64,000 nucleotides of DNA from positions 1 through 64,000 of the forward strand of contig DATLUG010000025.1 of the NCBI GenBank assembly GCA_035533215.1, given 5' to 3'. Below the pieces are notes generated by a model. That model saw only the letters and a list, made by a program, of their open reading frames with translations. It was not told where the DNA came from and ran no database searches. The first letter of the stretch is position 1. Every line of letters begins with the position of its first letter. Made by a program: the position numbers and the translations under genes. Shown piece after piece: positions 32,396 to 41,001 of this stretch. Source of the stretch: DAHUZL01 sp035533215. Its GTDB lineage: Bacteria; Chloroflexota; Dormibacteria; Aeolococcales; Bog-877.

Positions 32396-34050
32396 GTGGC
32401 CGGCGTCCCGGTGACGACCGGGAGCCAGAGCCGGGACGGATGCCCCTCACCGTGGTAGACGGTGTTGACCGCCACCCGAGGGTCGCGCTGGTCCACCGCT
32501 CGGCCCGCGCGGTTGCAGTTGCGGGCGAACCAGGGGAAGTCGCTGCTGGTCAGGGCCAGCACCAGCCGGTGGCCGGGCAGGAACACGTGGCTCACCGGGT
32601 TGCACTCCACCTCGAAGCGCGTCACCGCGCCCGGCACCAGTGGGGTGGGGTGCTCGAGCGACTCCCGGCACACCGCTCGCAGGCAGCCGGCGGCGACCCG
32701 CAGGAGGCGGCCGTCGGGCCCCTGATCCTCCAGCTTCACGTGCCAGTCGGTGTCCTCGCCGTCGCTGCTGGCGAAGAGCTCGAGCCGCGGCCATCCGCTG
32801 ATCGCGAGGGCCTCGGCCAGGGGCGGGGTGGAGTACAGGACGACGTCGTCCCGCGCCGCGAGGTGGGTCTCGTCCAGCTTCGGCTCGTAGAACTCCTCGT
32901 AGCTGAGGCCGCCCGGCACCCGCACCGGGTCAGCCGGGTCGTACCGGTAGGCGCGCGGGGCCTCGGGGCCGGCCGCCTGGTCCCAGTCGAGCGTGGTGCC
33001 GGCCTCCCCGTGGCGGAGGTGAAGCGGGCGGCGCTCGCCGGCGAGCGGCCACCCGGGCGGGGCGACCCAGCGGTTGGTGCCGGTCTCGAAGAGCTGCACC
33101 CGAGGCTCGTCCGCCCAGCCGTTCGCCCTCCCCTTGAGGAAGTGGTCGAAGAAGCGCAGCTGGATGGCGTCCATCTCCACCGCGGCCGTTTCACCGTAGT
33201 CGACCCCGCCGTAGCTCCGCTGGGGGTAGCGGGTGCCGACGTGGGGCCAGGGCCCGACGACCAGCCACTGCTCGGCGGCCCTGGGCGAGGCCGCCATCAT
33301 CTGCTCGTAGTGGTGAAAGGCGCCGAGCAGGTCCTCGCGGTCGTGCCAGCCGGCGACGTGCAGGCACGGCACCGCCAGGCTCCGGTAGTCGTCGTCGAGG
33401 CGCAGCCCGCGCCAGAAGTCGTCGAGGGTGTCGTGGTCACGCATGTCCGGCCACGTCCCCGGGGCGGCGCCGAGGCTCTCCATCATGTCGGCGACCGGGA
33501 GCTGCATCAGCAGCGACTCCCAGTCCAGGTCGGAGCGACGGTTCATGATCCGGCGGCGGGTGCCGTAGACCCAGTAGGCGAAGTAGAGCTGGAACACCCC
33601 GAACGTGTACGGGATCTCCTGCATCCAGCGCCCGGCGGCGGCGAAGGAGGCCATGCATTCGAGGTGGGGCGGGTGCTCCCGCGCCGTCGCCCACTGGTTC
33701 CAGCCGCCGTAGCTGAGCCCGGTGGTGCCGACCCGACCGTCGCACCACGGTTGCCGGGCCACCCACTCCACCACATCGTGGCCGTCCCGGCCGTCGTGGA
33801 CGTGCGCCCGCCACAGCCCCTCCGACTTTCCCCGTCCACGGGTGTCGTACGAGACGTAGGCATAGTCGCGGGCCTGGAAGAAGCGTCCCTCGTCGACCGC
33901 CCCCGGCCCCCGCTTGTCGTAGGGGGTGCCGAAGACGATCGCCGGCACCGGCCGGCCGGGGTCGGGGTCGGCGCGGTAGACGTCGGCGGCCAGCAGCACC
34001 CCGTCGCGCATGGGCACCTCGACCTCGTCGCGGGGGTCCGCCTGGGCCAC
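32392..34050 (-). CDS. CocE/NonD-family hydrolase (S15-like esterase/peptidase)
   Basis: 552 aa, GTG start 44 nt after the SBP gene. Alpha/beta-hydrolase core with nucleophile S113 in GLSYGG, SYDTRGRGKSEG upstream, a His-bearing VGPWPHVG segment, and a C-terminal jelly-roll (about 320-540) ending FLPGHRLVLALTSSDFPWF, as in cocaine esterase and glutaryl-7-ACA acylase relatives. No signal peptide. Between a solute-binding protein and glycerol-3-phosphate genes, it could cleave an ester or amide of glycerol after import. Confidence 0.88.
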   Translation of the reverse strand: MAQADPRDEVEVPMRDGVLLAADVYRADPDPGRPVPAIVFGTPYDKRGPGAVDEGRFFQARDYAYVSYDTRGRGKSEGLWRAHVHDGRDGHDVVEWVARQPWCDGRVGTTGLSYGGWNQWATAREHPPHLECMASFAAAGRWMQEIPYTFGVFQLYFAYWVYGTRRRIMNRRSDLDWESLLMQLPVADMMESLGAAPGTWPDMRDHDTLDDFWRGLRLDDDYRSLAVPCLHVAGWHDREDLLGAFHHYEQMMAASPRAAEQWLVVGPWPHVGTRYPQRSYGGVDYGETAAVEMDAIQLRFFDHFLKGRANGWADEPRVQLFETGTNRWVAPPGWPLAGERRPLHLRHGEAGTTLDWDQAAGPEAPRAYRYDPADPVRVPGGLSYEEFYEPKLDETHLAARDDVVLYSTPPLAEALAISGWPRLELFASSDGEDTDWHVKLEDQGPDGRLLRVAAGCLRAVCRESLEHPTPLVPGAVTRFEVECNPVSHVFLPGHRLVLALTSSDFPWFARNCNRAGRAVDQRDPRVAVNTVYHGEGHPSRLWLPVVTGTPAT

Positions 34051-34094
34051 GGTGAGCAGCGCCTGGCGGCGCTCGCGCGGGGTCGGACGGCCGG

Positions 34095-35915
34095 TCAGGG
34101 CTTGCCCAGGGTCCAGCCCTCAGGGTAGAGGTGGCCGGTGGGGTCCTGGGCGGTGATCCCGTGCAGCCGGTCGCTGATCACGGAGATCTGATAGTCGCTG
34201 TTGGGCATCCACAGCTCGGGGAGCTGAGCGGCGACGAAGTTCTGATACGTGACCAGGGCACCGAGGCCGGGCTCCAGATGGCTGCGCCGAATGTTGGCGT
34301 CATTGGTGCGATTGCTGTAGTGGCCGACGTTGATGGGGGCGCCGGTCCCGAAGATGGTGCCGCCGGTGGGGTAGTACACCGGCACGTAGGTGATCGACGG
34401 CGCCCCCAGGTAGAAGAGCTGCCAGGAGCAGCCGCTGCCGCTCTTGGGGTTGCAGGCCGCCGTCGAGGTGAGCACCTCGTTGTAGGGCGCCTGGCTGAGG
34501 GCGATCTGGATCCCGACCCGGGAGGCTGCCGACTTGAAGGCCTGCATCTCCTGCGCGTAGGCGGGCGTGCCGCTGGAGTAGACCAGGGTGAAGGCGAGCT
34601 TGGCGCCGCTGGCGATGCCGGCGCCGCACTGGTGGCTGCCGGTGCCGGGGGCGGCGCAGGTGGTGGTGCCGCCGGCCCGCACCCTCCACCCGTGCTGGCC
34701 GAGGAGGTGCCCGGCAGCGGCGATGCTGTACGGGTAGGGGTTCTTCTTCTCGAAGCCGCTCGCGTACGGGTTCGCCGGCACCACCGGCACCGGTCCGTAG
34801 GTGGGCCATCCGTAGCCCTTGAAGATGGTCTTGATGTAGCTCGGCTCATCGATGAGGCGCTGCAGCGCCTGGCGCACCGCCAGCTGGTCGAAGATCGGTC
34901 CGGCCTTGGGATTGGCGAAGTTCAGCTGGATGTCGCTGAAGCCCCAGTAGAGCCACGGCTTCACCTGGAATCCGCGCCGGATGAGGCTCTTCGCCAGCGC
35001 CACGTCGGTGAATGGCAGGTAGCCGTAGTCGACCTGCCCGGCGAGGAGGGCGTTGAGCTCGGCCGTGGCGTTGGTGAACGGCACCTCCTCGAGCTTGGCG
35101 AGCCGGGCGCGGTCGGGCCCCGCGTAGTGGGTGTTGGGGACCAGGACGGTGAGGCCGGTAGCGGGCTGGAAGCCCCGGTTCGGCTCCAGCCGCCAGGGTC
35201 CGTCGACCACCTGCCAGAGCCGATTGGTGTCCCAGGTGGCGAGGTCCTTGGACTGGCCGTCGAGGAAGTGGAAGACCGCCTGCGCGCCCGCGGTGGTGCG
35301 ATCCCTGTTGCCGATCGCCCCGGTCGGCGAGGTCTTGTCCCAGGCGGCCTGCGGCAGGGGGGTGATCTGGGAGAGGCCGTTGCCCACGAGCCAGTTGCGA
35401 TTGTAGGCGGCGTCGAAGGTGAGGGAGAAGCGGGAGGGCGACACCGTTCGCATCGCGACCAGGTGGTCGATCCAGTCGCCGGGCGAATAGCAGCACCAGT
35501 CGCTGCGGTTGGCGCGCAGCAGGTTGATCCAGAAGGCGACGTCGCGGCTCGTCACCGGCGCGCCGGTGGACCAGGTGAAGTGGCGCAGGGTGATCGTGAC
35601 CGTCCTGCCGGCGTTGGAGAAGGTCGGCGGCTCGCCGAGGCTGAGCGCGTAGTTGATGGTGGGTTGGTCGCTGCGGCGGTGCCCGAACCAGTAGAGCGGT
35701 CGCCACATCAGCGGCACCAGGTAGGTGAGGTTGTTGTTGCCGGAGTCGGAGCCGGCCAGCAGCGGAAAGATGTAGGTGGGGGGCGCCCCGACCTGCTGGG
35801 CGAAGGTGGCGGTTCCACCCGCCGAGGAGGAGTTGGACGCCGCCGCCGCGCCGCTCAACCCCGTCAGGCCCATCGCCGCCAGCAGCCCGCCGAGAACGAA
35901 CGGATGATGCTTCAT
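34095..35915 (-). CDS. Extracellular solute-binding protein, family 5 (second copy)
   Basis: 606 aa from ATG 35915, with a strong purine-rich SD (GGGAGGGAGG). Signal peptide residues 1-26, no lipobox Cys. Paralogue of the SBP at 7591-9399, sharing WDKTSPTGAIGNRDRTTAG, the VVDGPWRLE segment and the C-terminal NSDYQISVISDRLHGI stretch. The binding lobe loops differ, so ligand differs. First gene of a six-gene operon leading to glycerol-3-phosphate oxidation; no permease or ATPase is encoded in the window, so it must use transport subunits made elsewhere or act as a sensor or scavenger. Confidence 0.9.
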   Translation of the reverse strand: MKHHPFVLGGLLAAMGLTGLSGAAAASNSSSAGGTATFAQQVGAPPTYIFPLLAGSDSGNNNLTYLVPLMWRPLYWFGHRRSDQPTINYALSLGEPPTFSNAGRTVTITLRHFTWSTGAPVTSRDVAFWINLLRANRSDWCCYSPGDWIDHLVAMRTVSPSRFSLTFDAAYNRNWLVGNGLSQITPLPQAAWDKTSPTGAIGNRDRTTAGAQAVFHFLDGQSKDLATWDTNRLWQVVDGPWRLEPNRGFQPATGLTVLVPNTHYAGPDRARLAKLEEVPFTNATAELNALLAGQVDYGYLPFTDVALAKSLIRRGFQVKPWLYWGFSDIQLNFANPKAGPIFDQLAVRQALQRLIDEPSYIKTIFKGYGWPTYGPVPVVPANPYASGFEKKNPYPYSIAAAGHLLGQHGWRVRAGGTTTCAAPGTGSHQCGAGIASGAKLAFTLVYSSGTPAYAQEMQAFKSAASRVGIQIALSQAPYNEVLTSTAACNPKSGSGCSWQLFYLGAPSITYVPVYYPTGGTIFGTGAPINVGHYSNRTNDANIRRSHLEPGLGALVTYQNFVAAQLPELWMPNSDYQISVISDRLHGITAQDPTGHLYPEGWTLGKP

Positions 35916-36296
35916 CGACTGCCTCCCTCCCTGGCGGCCCCGGGGGCCGGCGCCGCTGGATCGAGGCCCCCCCGTCCGCGGGAGCTTCGCCCGATCTGTG
36001 GACACGCTGGAATCCGGTTGCGAATCCGAGGGAATGAGAGCAGATGCGTGGAGGCGGTGTCAACCGCCGCGGGCGGTGGCGGACACCCGGTCAGCTGGCC
36101 CCGGCGGTCGGCAGGCCGGATTCACCACCACCTGGGCCTGGGCGTCTGGTCGAAGGCCGTGCCCCCACTCGGGACCGGCGGGATCGACTGCGCCACCTCA
36201 CCGGGTGGCCGCGGACGCCGGCGACCTCCGCCCCCCGAGCCGCGGCCGGAGTCCCGGCGGAGGCGCCGCGAGCGCCGAGGCGGCGGGTCGACGACA
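35916..36296. promoter_or_regulatory. Divergent control region between SBP-2 operon and aldo/keto reductase
   Basis: 380 bp without a gene. Toward the SBP: a consensus -35 TTGACA at 36063-36058 (minus strand) with TCTCAT 18 nt downstream as a weak -10, followed immediately by two GGATTC hexamers 12 bp apart (minus strand, about 36010-36030), a possible GlpR-type operator. Toward the reductase: GACAAT at 36293-36298 as a -10 candidate. The rest is GC-rich without recognisable structure. Confidence 0.4.
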
Positions 36297-36332
36297 ATGG
36301 AGGAGCGTCGTCCGTCCGTCAGCGAGGTCTTC

Positions 36333-37304
36333 ATGCAGCTCACCCACCTCGGTCGCTCCGGTCTCCAGGTGAGCCGGCTCTGCCTCGGCACCATGAACTT
36401 CGGACCGCACACCAGCGAAGCGGATGCCCACCTGCTGATGGACGAGGCCATGGAGCTCGGCATCAACTTCTTCGACACCGCCAACGTCTACGGGTGGCAG
36501 AAGGGCGAGGGGATCACCGAGCAGATCCTGGGGCGCTGGTTCGCCAAGGGGGGCGGCCGCCGGGAGCGGACGGTGATCGCCACCAAGCTCTACGGCTCGA
36601 TGAGCGACTGGCCCAACGACACCTTCCTCTCCGCCCGCAACATCCGGCGCGCCTGCGAGGCCTCGCTGCGCCGCCTCCAGACCGACCACCTCGACCTCTA
36701 CCAGATGCACCACGTCGATCGCGGCACCCCCTGGGAGGAGATCTGGGAGGCGATGGCGGTGCTGGTGCAGCAGGGCAAGGTGATCTACGTCGGCTCGTCG
36801 AACTTTGCCGGCTGGCACCTGGTCCAGGCCCAGGAGGCGGCGAGGGCCCGGCACCGCCTGGGCCTGGTCAGCGAGCAGTCCCTCTACAACCTGATGGAGC
36901 GGACGGTGGAGCTGGAGCTGCTGCCAGCCTGCCAGGCGTACGGACTCGGGGTGATCCCCTGGAGCCCCCTCGCCGGCGGCCTGCTGGGCGGGATCCTGGG
37001 CAAGGAGCGCGAGGGGCGGAGCGCGGGCGAGCAGGTGCAGCAGAAGCTCACCGCCCACCGCGAGCAGGTCACCGCCTTCGAGGCATTCTGCGCGTCGATG
37101 GGCGAGCATCCGGCCAACGTGGCCCTGGCCTGGCTCCTGCACCAGCCGGCGGTGACCGCACCGATCATCGGGCCCCGGACGGCCGAGCAGCTGCGCGGCG
37201 CCCTGCGGGCGGTGGAGCTGCGGCTCGACGAGGCCCAGCTCGCCCGACTCGACCAGATCTTCCCAGGACCGGGCGGAACAGCCCCCGAGGCCTACGCCTG
37301 GTAG
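36333..37304 (+). CDS. Aldo/keto reductase (1)
   Basis: 323 aa. NADPH-dependent TIM-barrel oxidoreductase with catalytic tetrad D48, Y53 (FFDTANVYG), K85 (ATKLYG) and H126 (LYQMHHVD). C-terminal IIGPRTAEQL segment binds the cofactor. It resembles the YajO/Gpr-type AKR subgroup that reduces small aldehydes. Start ATG 36333 chosen from the family N-terminus (LTHLGRSGLQVS); an in-frame ATG lies 36 nt upstream. Single gene, divergent from SBP-2. Confidence 0.88.
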   Translation: MQLTHLGRSGLQVSRLCLGTMNFGPHTSEADAHLLMDEAMELGINFFDTANVYGWQKGEGITEQILGRWFAKGGGRRERTVIATKLYGSMSDWPNDTFLSARNIRRACEASLRRLQTDHLDLYQMHHVDRGTPWEEIWEAMAVLVQQGKVIYVGSSNFAGWHLVQAQEAARARHRLGLVSEQSLYNLMERTVELELLPACQAYGLGVIPWSPLAGGLLGGILGKEREGRSAGEQVQQKLTAHREQVTAFEAFCASMGEHPANVALAWLLHQPAVTAPIIGPRTAEQLRGALRAVELRLDEAQLARLDQIFPGPGGTAPEAYAW

Positions 37305-37409
37305 CCCCCGGGATCCCGCGGGAAGGGGCAGCGCCATCCGATCGAACTCGCCCCGGGCCAGGGGGCGGCGTGCTCCCCGAGGGCAGGCGGCCCCGCACGA
37401 GCCGCCCGC

Positions 37410-38123
37410 TCAGTCGCCGGGGGGAATTCCCCGCGGCGGGTTGGGGATCGGCCGGCGAGCGGCCTGTCCGACGCGGCCGAGTGAGAGGAAGCCGACGAAC
37501 ATCACCAAGATCCCGATCGTCTCCGCGGTGCCGAGCTGGCCCATGGTGCCACCAGCGGTCTTGGCGACTGAGAAGCCGGCCGCGATCACCAGGGCGCCAG
37601 CGGTGAGGAGGACGTTGCAGAGGACGCGGTCCGCCCCCTGGCGCAGCCGGACGAACCGCCAGGCCGACCAGGCCGACCCTCCCACCAGGACCACCGTCCC
37701 GACGATGTTGAACACCACCGCGGCGATGAAGATCGGGCTGCCCGGCTGGGAGATCGCCTGGCCCAGGATCCCCTGCGGGGAGTGCAGCCGGGCGGGATCC
37801 ACCGGGACCATCGCGGCGTCGGCCGCGAGCGCCAGGGTGAGCACCCCGAGCACGGCCGCGCTGACCCGCCCGACCCGGGGCGGGGCGATGAGGAAGACCG
37901 TGCCGAGGGCGAGGTAGATGACACCCAGCACTCCGCCGAGGAGGTAGAAGGCGCGGAAGAGGGCCGGGGTGAAGCCGAACGCCTGCCCGGCAGCCTGCAC
38001 CGTCGCGGCGGCGGCGAAGATCACGAGGCCCACCGCCCAGGCCAGGAAGGCGGCCCGACGAGAGCGGCGCCAGCGGCCCGCGACCACCGCGGCGAACGCC
38101 GCCGCCAGCACCGCGGCCAGCAC
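37410..38123 (-). CDS. Multi-pass membrane protein of unknown function
   Basis: 237 aa from GTG 38123 (GGAG 5 nt upstream; TACCCT -10 candidate at 38166-38171). About six to seven hydrophobic segments, spanning roughly residues 1-16, 27-48, 52-78, 84-104, 128-152, 163-182 and 195-213, with Pro-rich cytoplasmic tail. No catalytic motif seen. I do not recognise the family. It is divergent from aldo/keto reductase 2. Confidence 0.7.
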   Translation of the reverse strand: MLAAVLAAAFAAVVAGRWRRSRRAAFLAWAVGLVIFAAAATVQAAGQAFGFTPALFRAFYLLGGVLGVIYLALGTVFLIAPPRVGRVSAAVLGVLTLALAADAAMVPVDPARLHSPQGILGQAISQPGSPIFIAAVVFNIVGTVVLVGGSAWSAWRFVRLRQGADRVLCNVLLTAGALVIAAGFSVAKTAGGTMGQLGTAETIGILVMFVGFLSLGRVGQAARRPIPNPPRGIPPGD

Positions 38124-38243
38124 CGTGACTCCGACCGTTGGTGTTCCTCCCGACCCGTCCCCGGCAGGGTACCACCGCCCACGCCGCCGACTGGCGGAGC
38201 GGCTGCCAGGGGGGCGAGACCACCGCCCGTGGCCCGCATCCGC

Positions 38244-38249
38244 GAAGAT
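38244..38249 (+). promoter_or_regulatory. -10-like box (GAAGAT) before aldo/keto reductase 2
   Basis: GAAGAT, 6 nt, then GTG 38256. The key A2 and T6 positions are kept; otherwise a weak match. Confidence 0.3.
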
Positions 38250-38255
38250 GGAACG

Positions 38256-39221
38256 GTGCGCTCGATCGAGGTCGACGGACGGCAGGTCTCGGTGGTGGGA
38301 CTGGGCTGCTGGCAGTTCGGGTCCCGCAGCTGGGGGTACGGCTCCGTCTTCGGCGAGCGCGAGGCCCATGCCATCGTCGAGCGGGCGCTCGAGCTCGGCA
38401 TCACCCTCTTCGACACCGCCGAGATGTATGGCCGCGGCGCCAGCGAGCGGATCCTGGGGCGGGCGCTGGGCGACCGCGCCGAGCGGGTGTTCCTCGCCAC
38501 CAAGTTCCTCCCGCTGCTGCCCACCGCGGGTCGCCTGGTCCGCGCCTGCGAGCACAGCCTGGGCCGGCTGGGGGTCGCCCGCGTCGACCTCTACCAGCTC
38601 CACTTCCCCAACCCCTTGGTGCCCCTGCGCCGACAGATGGAGGGGATGCGGCGGGTCCTCGACCGCGGGCTCACCGGCCATGCCGGGGTCAGCAACTACT
38701 CCCGCCATCAGTGGCTGGCGGCCGACCGAGCCCTGGGTCGGCCGGTCCTCGCCAACCAGGTCCGGTACAACCTCCTGCAGCGGCAGGCGGAGCGCGAGCT
38801 CCTCCCCTTCGCCGAACGGGAGGGCCGACTCGTGATCGCCTACAGTCCGCTCGCCCAGGGGGTGCTGGGGGGGCGCTACGACGCCGACAACGCGCCCCGC
38901 GATCTCCGGCGCACCAATCCCCTCTTCACCCGGGCCAATCTCGCCCGGGCGGCGGCCGTCCTGGACGCCCTTCGACAGGTGGCCAGGGTCCACGGGGCGA
39001 CCCCGGGGCAGGTCGCCCTCGCCTACCTCTGCGCCCAGCCACAGGTGGTGGTGATCCCCGGAGCCCGCTCGGTGGCCCAGGTGGAGTCCAGCGCGGCCGC
39101 CGCCGACCTCACGCTCAGCGAGGACGAGGTCGCGCGGCTGCGCGCTGCGGCGGCCGGCTTCGTCCCCGACCGGGGCCGGGCACTCGGCCAGCTGCTCGCC
39201 CGGTTGGCGCACCGACCCTGA
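38256..39221 (+). CDS. Aldo/keto reductase (2)
   Basis: 321 aa from GTG 38256; another in-frame GTG at 38229 is possible. Catalytic residues D53, Y58 (LFDTAEMYG), K83 (ATKFLP) and H116 (LYQLHFPN) are all present, and VIPGARSVAQVE near residue 275 matches the cofactor site. Belongs to the same broad AKR group as the gene at 36333 but is not a close copy. Substrate unknown. Confidence 0.87.
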   Translation: MRSIEVDGRQVSVVGLGCWQFGSRSWGYGSVFGEREAHAIVERALELGITLFDTAEMYGRGASERILGRALGDRAERVFLATKFLPLLPTAGRLVRACEHSLGRLGVARVDLYQLHFPNPLVPLRRQMEGMRRVLDRGLTGHAGVSNYSRHQWLAADRALGRPVLANQVRYNLLQRQAERELLPFAEREGRLVIAYSPLAQGVLGGRYDADNAPRDLRRTNPLFTRANLARAAAVLDALRQVARVHGATPGQVALAYLCAQPQVVVIPGARSVAQVESSAAAADLTLSEDEVARLRAAAAGFVPDRGRALGQLLARLAHRP

Positions 39222-39263
39222 GGGGGCGAGGGCCGACGCCGCCCTGCCCGCTGCGGCCCGCCG

Positions 39264-39920
39264 TCAGCTGCGGGCGGGCGGTCCGTCCCGGTGGGAGCCG
39301 GGGGCTCCGCCCGGGCGCCAGAGACGGCGGGCGACCAGGGCCGCGACGAGGACCAGGACTCCGATCCCCAGGTAGACCTCCACCCGGACCACGAGGTGGT
39401 AGAGGGTGGTCAGGTGGCGTCCGGCGGTGTACCCGATGGTGCACCAGGCGCCCACCCACAGACCGGCGCCGAGGGCGTTGAAGGCGAGGAAGCGCAGCCA
39501 CGGCATGCGGGCGACGCCGGCCAGCAGGCCGTTGGCCTGGCGGAGCCCCTCGATGAAGCGGGCCACCGTGACCACCTTGCCGCCATGGCGCTCCACAAAA
39601 CGCTGGGCCCGGTCCAGGCGCTCGGCGGTGAGGAACACGTACCGTCCCCACCGGAGCACGGCTCGGCGCCCGCCGGCGCGTCCGATGGTGTAGCCGATGT
39701 TGTCGCCGACGACCGCCGCCACGAAGGCGATTGCAGCCACCGCCGCGAGGCTGAGCCGGCCCGCGCCGGCATAGACGCTGGCGGCGATGAGGACCGTCTC
39801 CCCAGGGACCGGGACCCCGAAGTCCTCCAGCAGGATGAGCCCGCCGACGGCCAGGTAGCCGTAGTGGTCGAGCACCGGGGCCAGGGTGTGGAAGATCCCG
39901 GGTAGCTGGGGCTGGGACAC
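39264..39920 (-). CDS. DedA-family membrane protein
   Basis: 218 aa, GTG start. Typical DedA/SNARE-associated architecture: an early re-entrant-like LEDFGVPVPGETVLI segment (residues 31-45), GDNIGYTIGR near 72-81, and the conserved amphipathic FIEGLRQANGLLAG with the essential-type Arg residues, then two further membrane helices. The family moves undecaprenyl phosphate or other phospholipids across the membrane. Arg-rich tail at the end. Located downstream of the broken DUF72 gene on the same strand. Confidence 0.9.
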   Translation of the reverse strand: MSQPQLPGIFHTLAPVLDHYGYLAVGGLILLEDFGVPVPGETVLIAASVYAGAGRLSLAAVAAIAFVAAVVGDNIGYTIGRAGGRRAVLRWGRYVFLTAERLDRAQRFVERHGGKVVTVARFIEGLRQANGLLAGVARMPWLRFLAFNALGAGLWVGAWCTIGYTAGRHLTTLYHLVVRVEVYLGIGVLVLVAALVARRLWRPGGAPGSHRDGPPARS

Positions 39921-40058
39921 GGGACTCCCTGGCGCGAAGGAGCGCCGCCGCCGGCGCGGGTGAGCCGGGTCCCCGGCGGGACGCACGACCATCCCATGAT
40001 CGCCGATTCGCGAGCCGAGGGCGGCCGCGCGCCCCGGCTCGGACCTGGGCCGAGCGCC

Positions 40059-40967
40059 TCACCGAGGCGGGGGCCGCGGCGGAGCGTCGTCCGCCGGCCG
40101 GTCCGCATCGGCGGTGAGCGGCAGCGGCAGCACTGCGGTCGGCTCCGGCATCGGCCGGGGTCGGGGCAGCCCCAGCAGCGCGGCCAGCTCGAAGGCGTCG
40201 AGGACCGCGAAGTTCTGCTGGTTGTCGTTGAAGAGGTGGTGCACCTCCTCCGCCTCCGCGCCGAGCTGGCGGATCGGGGCCAGCCACCCCCGAAGCTCGT
40301 CTGGGGTGTAACGGTGGTCGAATCGGTCGCCCGTCCGCGTCCCCCCCCCCGGTACCACGTCGTGTGGTCGCGGCCGTGGAAGCGGACCATCGCCAGCTCC
40401 GGGGTGGTGACGGCCCGGACCGGGGCATCGACCGGGAGCCGACCTGGGGCTCGTCGACGCAGCAGCTGGTCAGCCGGGCCACGGCGCAGAGCTCGCGCAC
40501 CTGCGCCCAGCGCTCGGGGTGCCCGAAGGAGCGGTGGCGGAACTCGACCACGACCCGGTCCAGGGGCTGGCGCTCGGGCAGCTCGGCGAGCCGGACGAGG
40601 TTCTCCGGGGCGGCGGTGAACCACGGCGGGAACTGGTGGTGGACGGCCCGAAGCTTGCCCGAGGCGCGCAGGGGGGCCAGCGCCGCCTCGGAGGCGTCCA
40701 GCTCGGCCCCGGCGGCCGGCCGTCCGCCCGGTCGTGCCCGGTCATGCTCCGGGTGGCCTTGACGTTGAAGACGACGTCGTCAGGGGTGATCGCGGCCCAC
40801 GGCTCCGTGGTCTGCGGCACGGGGATCCCGTAGTCGGCGCTGTCCACCTCGACGATCGGGAACACCCCTGAGTAGCAGCGAGGCCGTTCCCGCTGGGGCA
40901 GGCCGGGGGGATAGAAGCGGGCGTGGTCGGCCCAGTTGCAGGTGCCGATGAGGACCCGGGGCGCCAT
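40059..40967 (-). pseudogene. DUF72-domain protein gene disrupted by three frameshifts
   Basis: Pieces of one DUF72 (YecE-like) protein lie in order in three minus-strand reading frames. N-terminal part from ATG 40967: VLIGTCNWADHARFYPPG up to about 40735. Middle part in the next frame: AVHHQFPPWFTAAPENLVRL and VVVEFRHRSFGHPERW to about 40455. Then TTPELAMVRFHGRDHTTWY to about 40345, and the C-terminal YTPDELRGWLAPI, VHHLFNDNQQNFAVLDA back in the first frame. Each shift fits loss of one base; the last lies in a 10-base C run (40341-40350). Either a pseudogene or local sequence errors; the protein would otherwise be about 300 aa. Confidence 0.8.
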
Positions 40968-40987
40968 CGGGCCATGGTCGCACGGGG

Positions 40988-40993
40988 TACGAT
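40988..40993 (+). promoter_or_regulatory. -10 box (TACGAT) before korA
   Basis: TACGAT, 8 nt, then ATG 41002. Fits the leaderless or near-leaderless arrangement; lies in the 34-bp gap to the divergent DUF72 gene. Confidence 0.45.
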
Positions 40994-41001
40994 GGCATCG
41001 G

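Noticed and set aside
34131..37304. Very long open frames antisense to real genes, e.g. across SBP-2, the amidohydrolases and the citrate synthase.
   Set aside because: Their translations are low-complexity Arg/Pro/Gly/Asp-rich without motifs; they are the usual result of high GC at third positions opposite true genes.
40341..40350. The 10-base C run as a phase-variation switch of the DUF72 gene.
   Set aside because: Two further frameshifts elsewhere in the gene mean that changing the run alone would not restore the protein.
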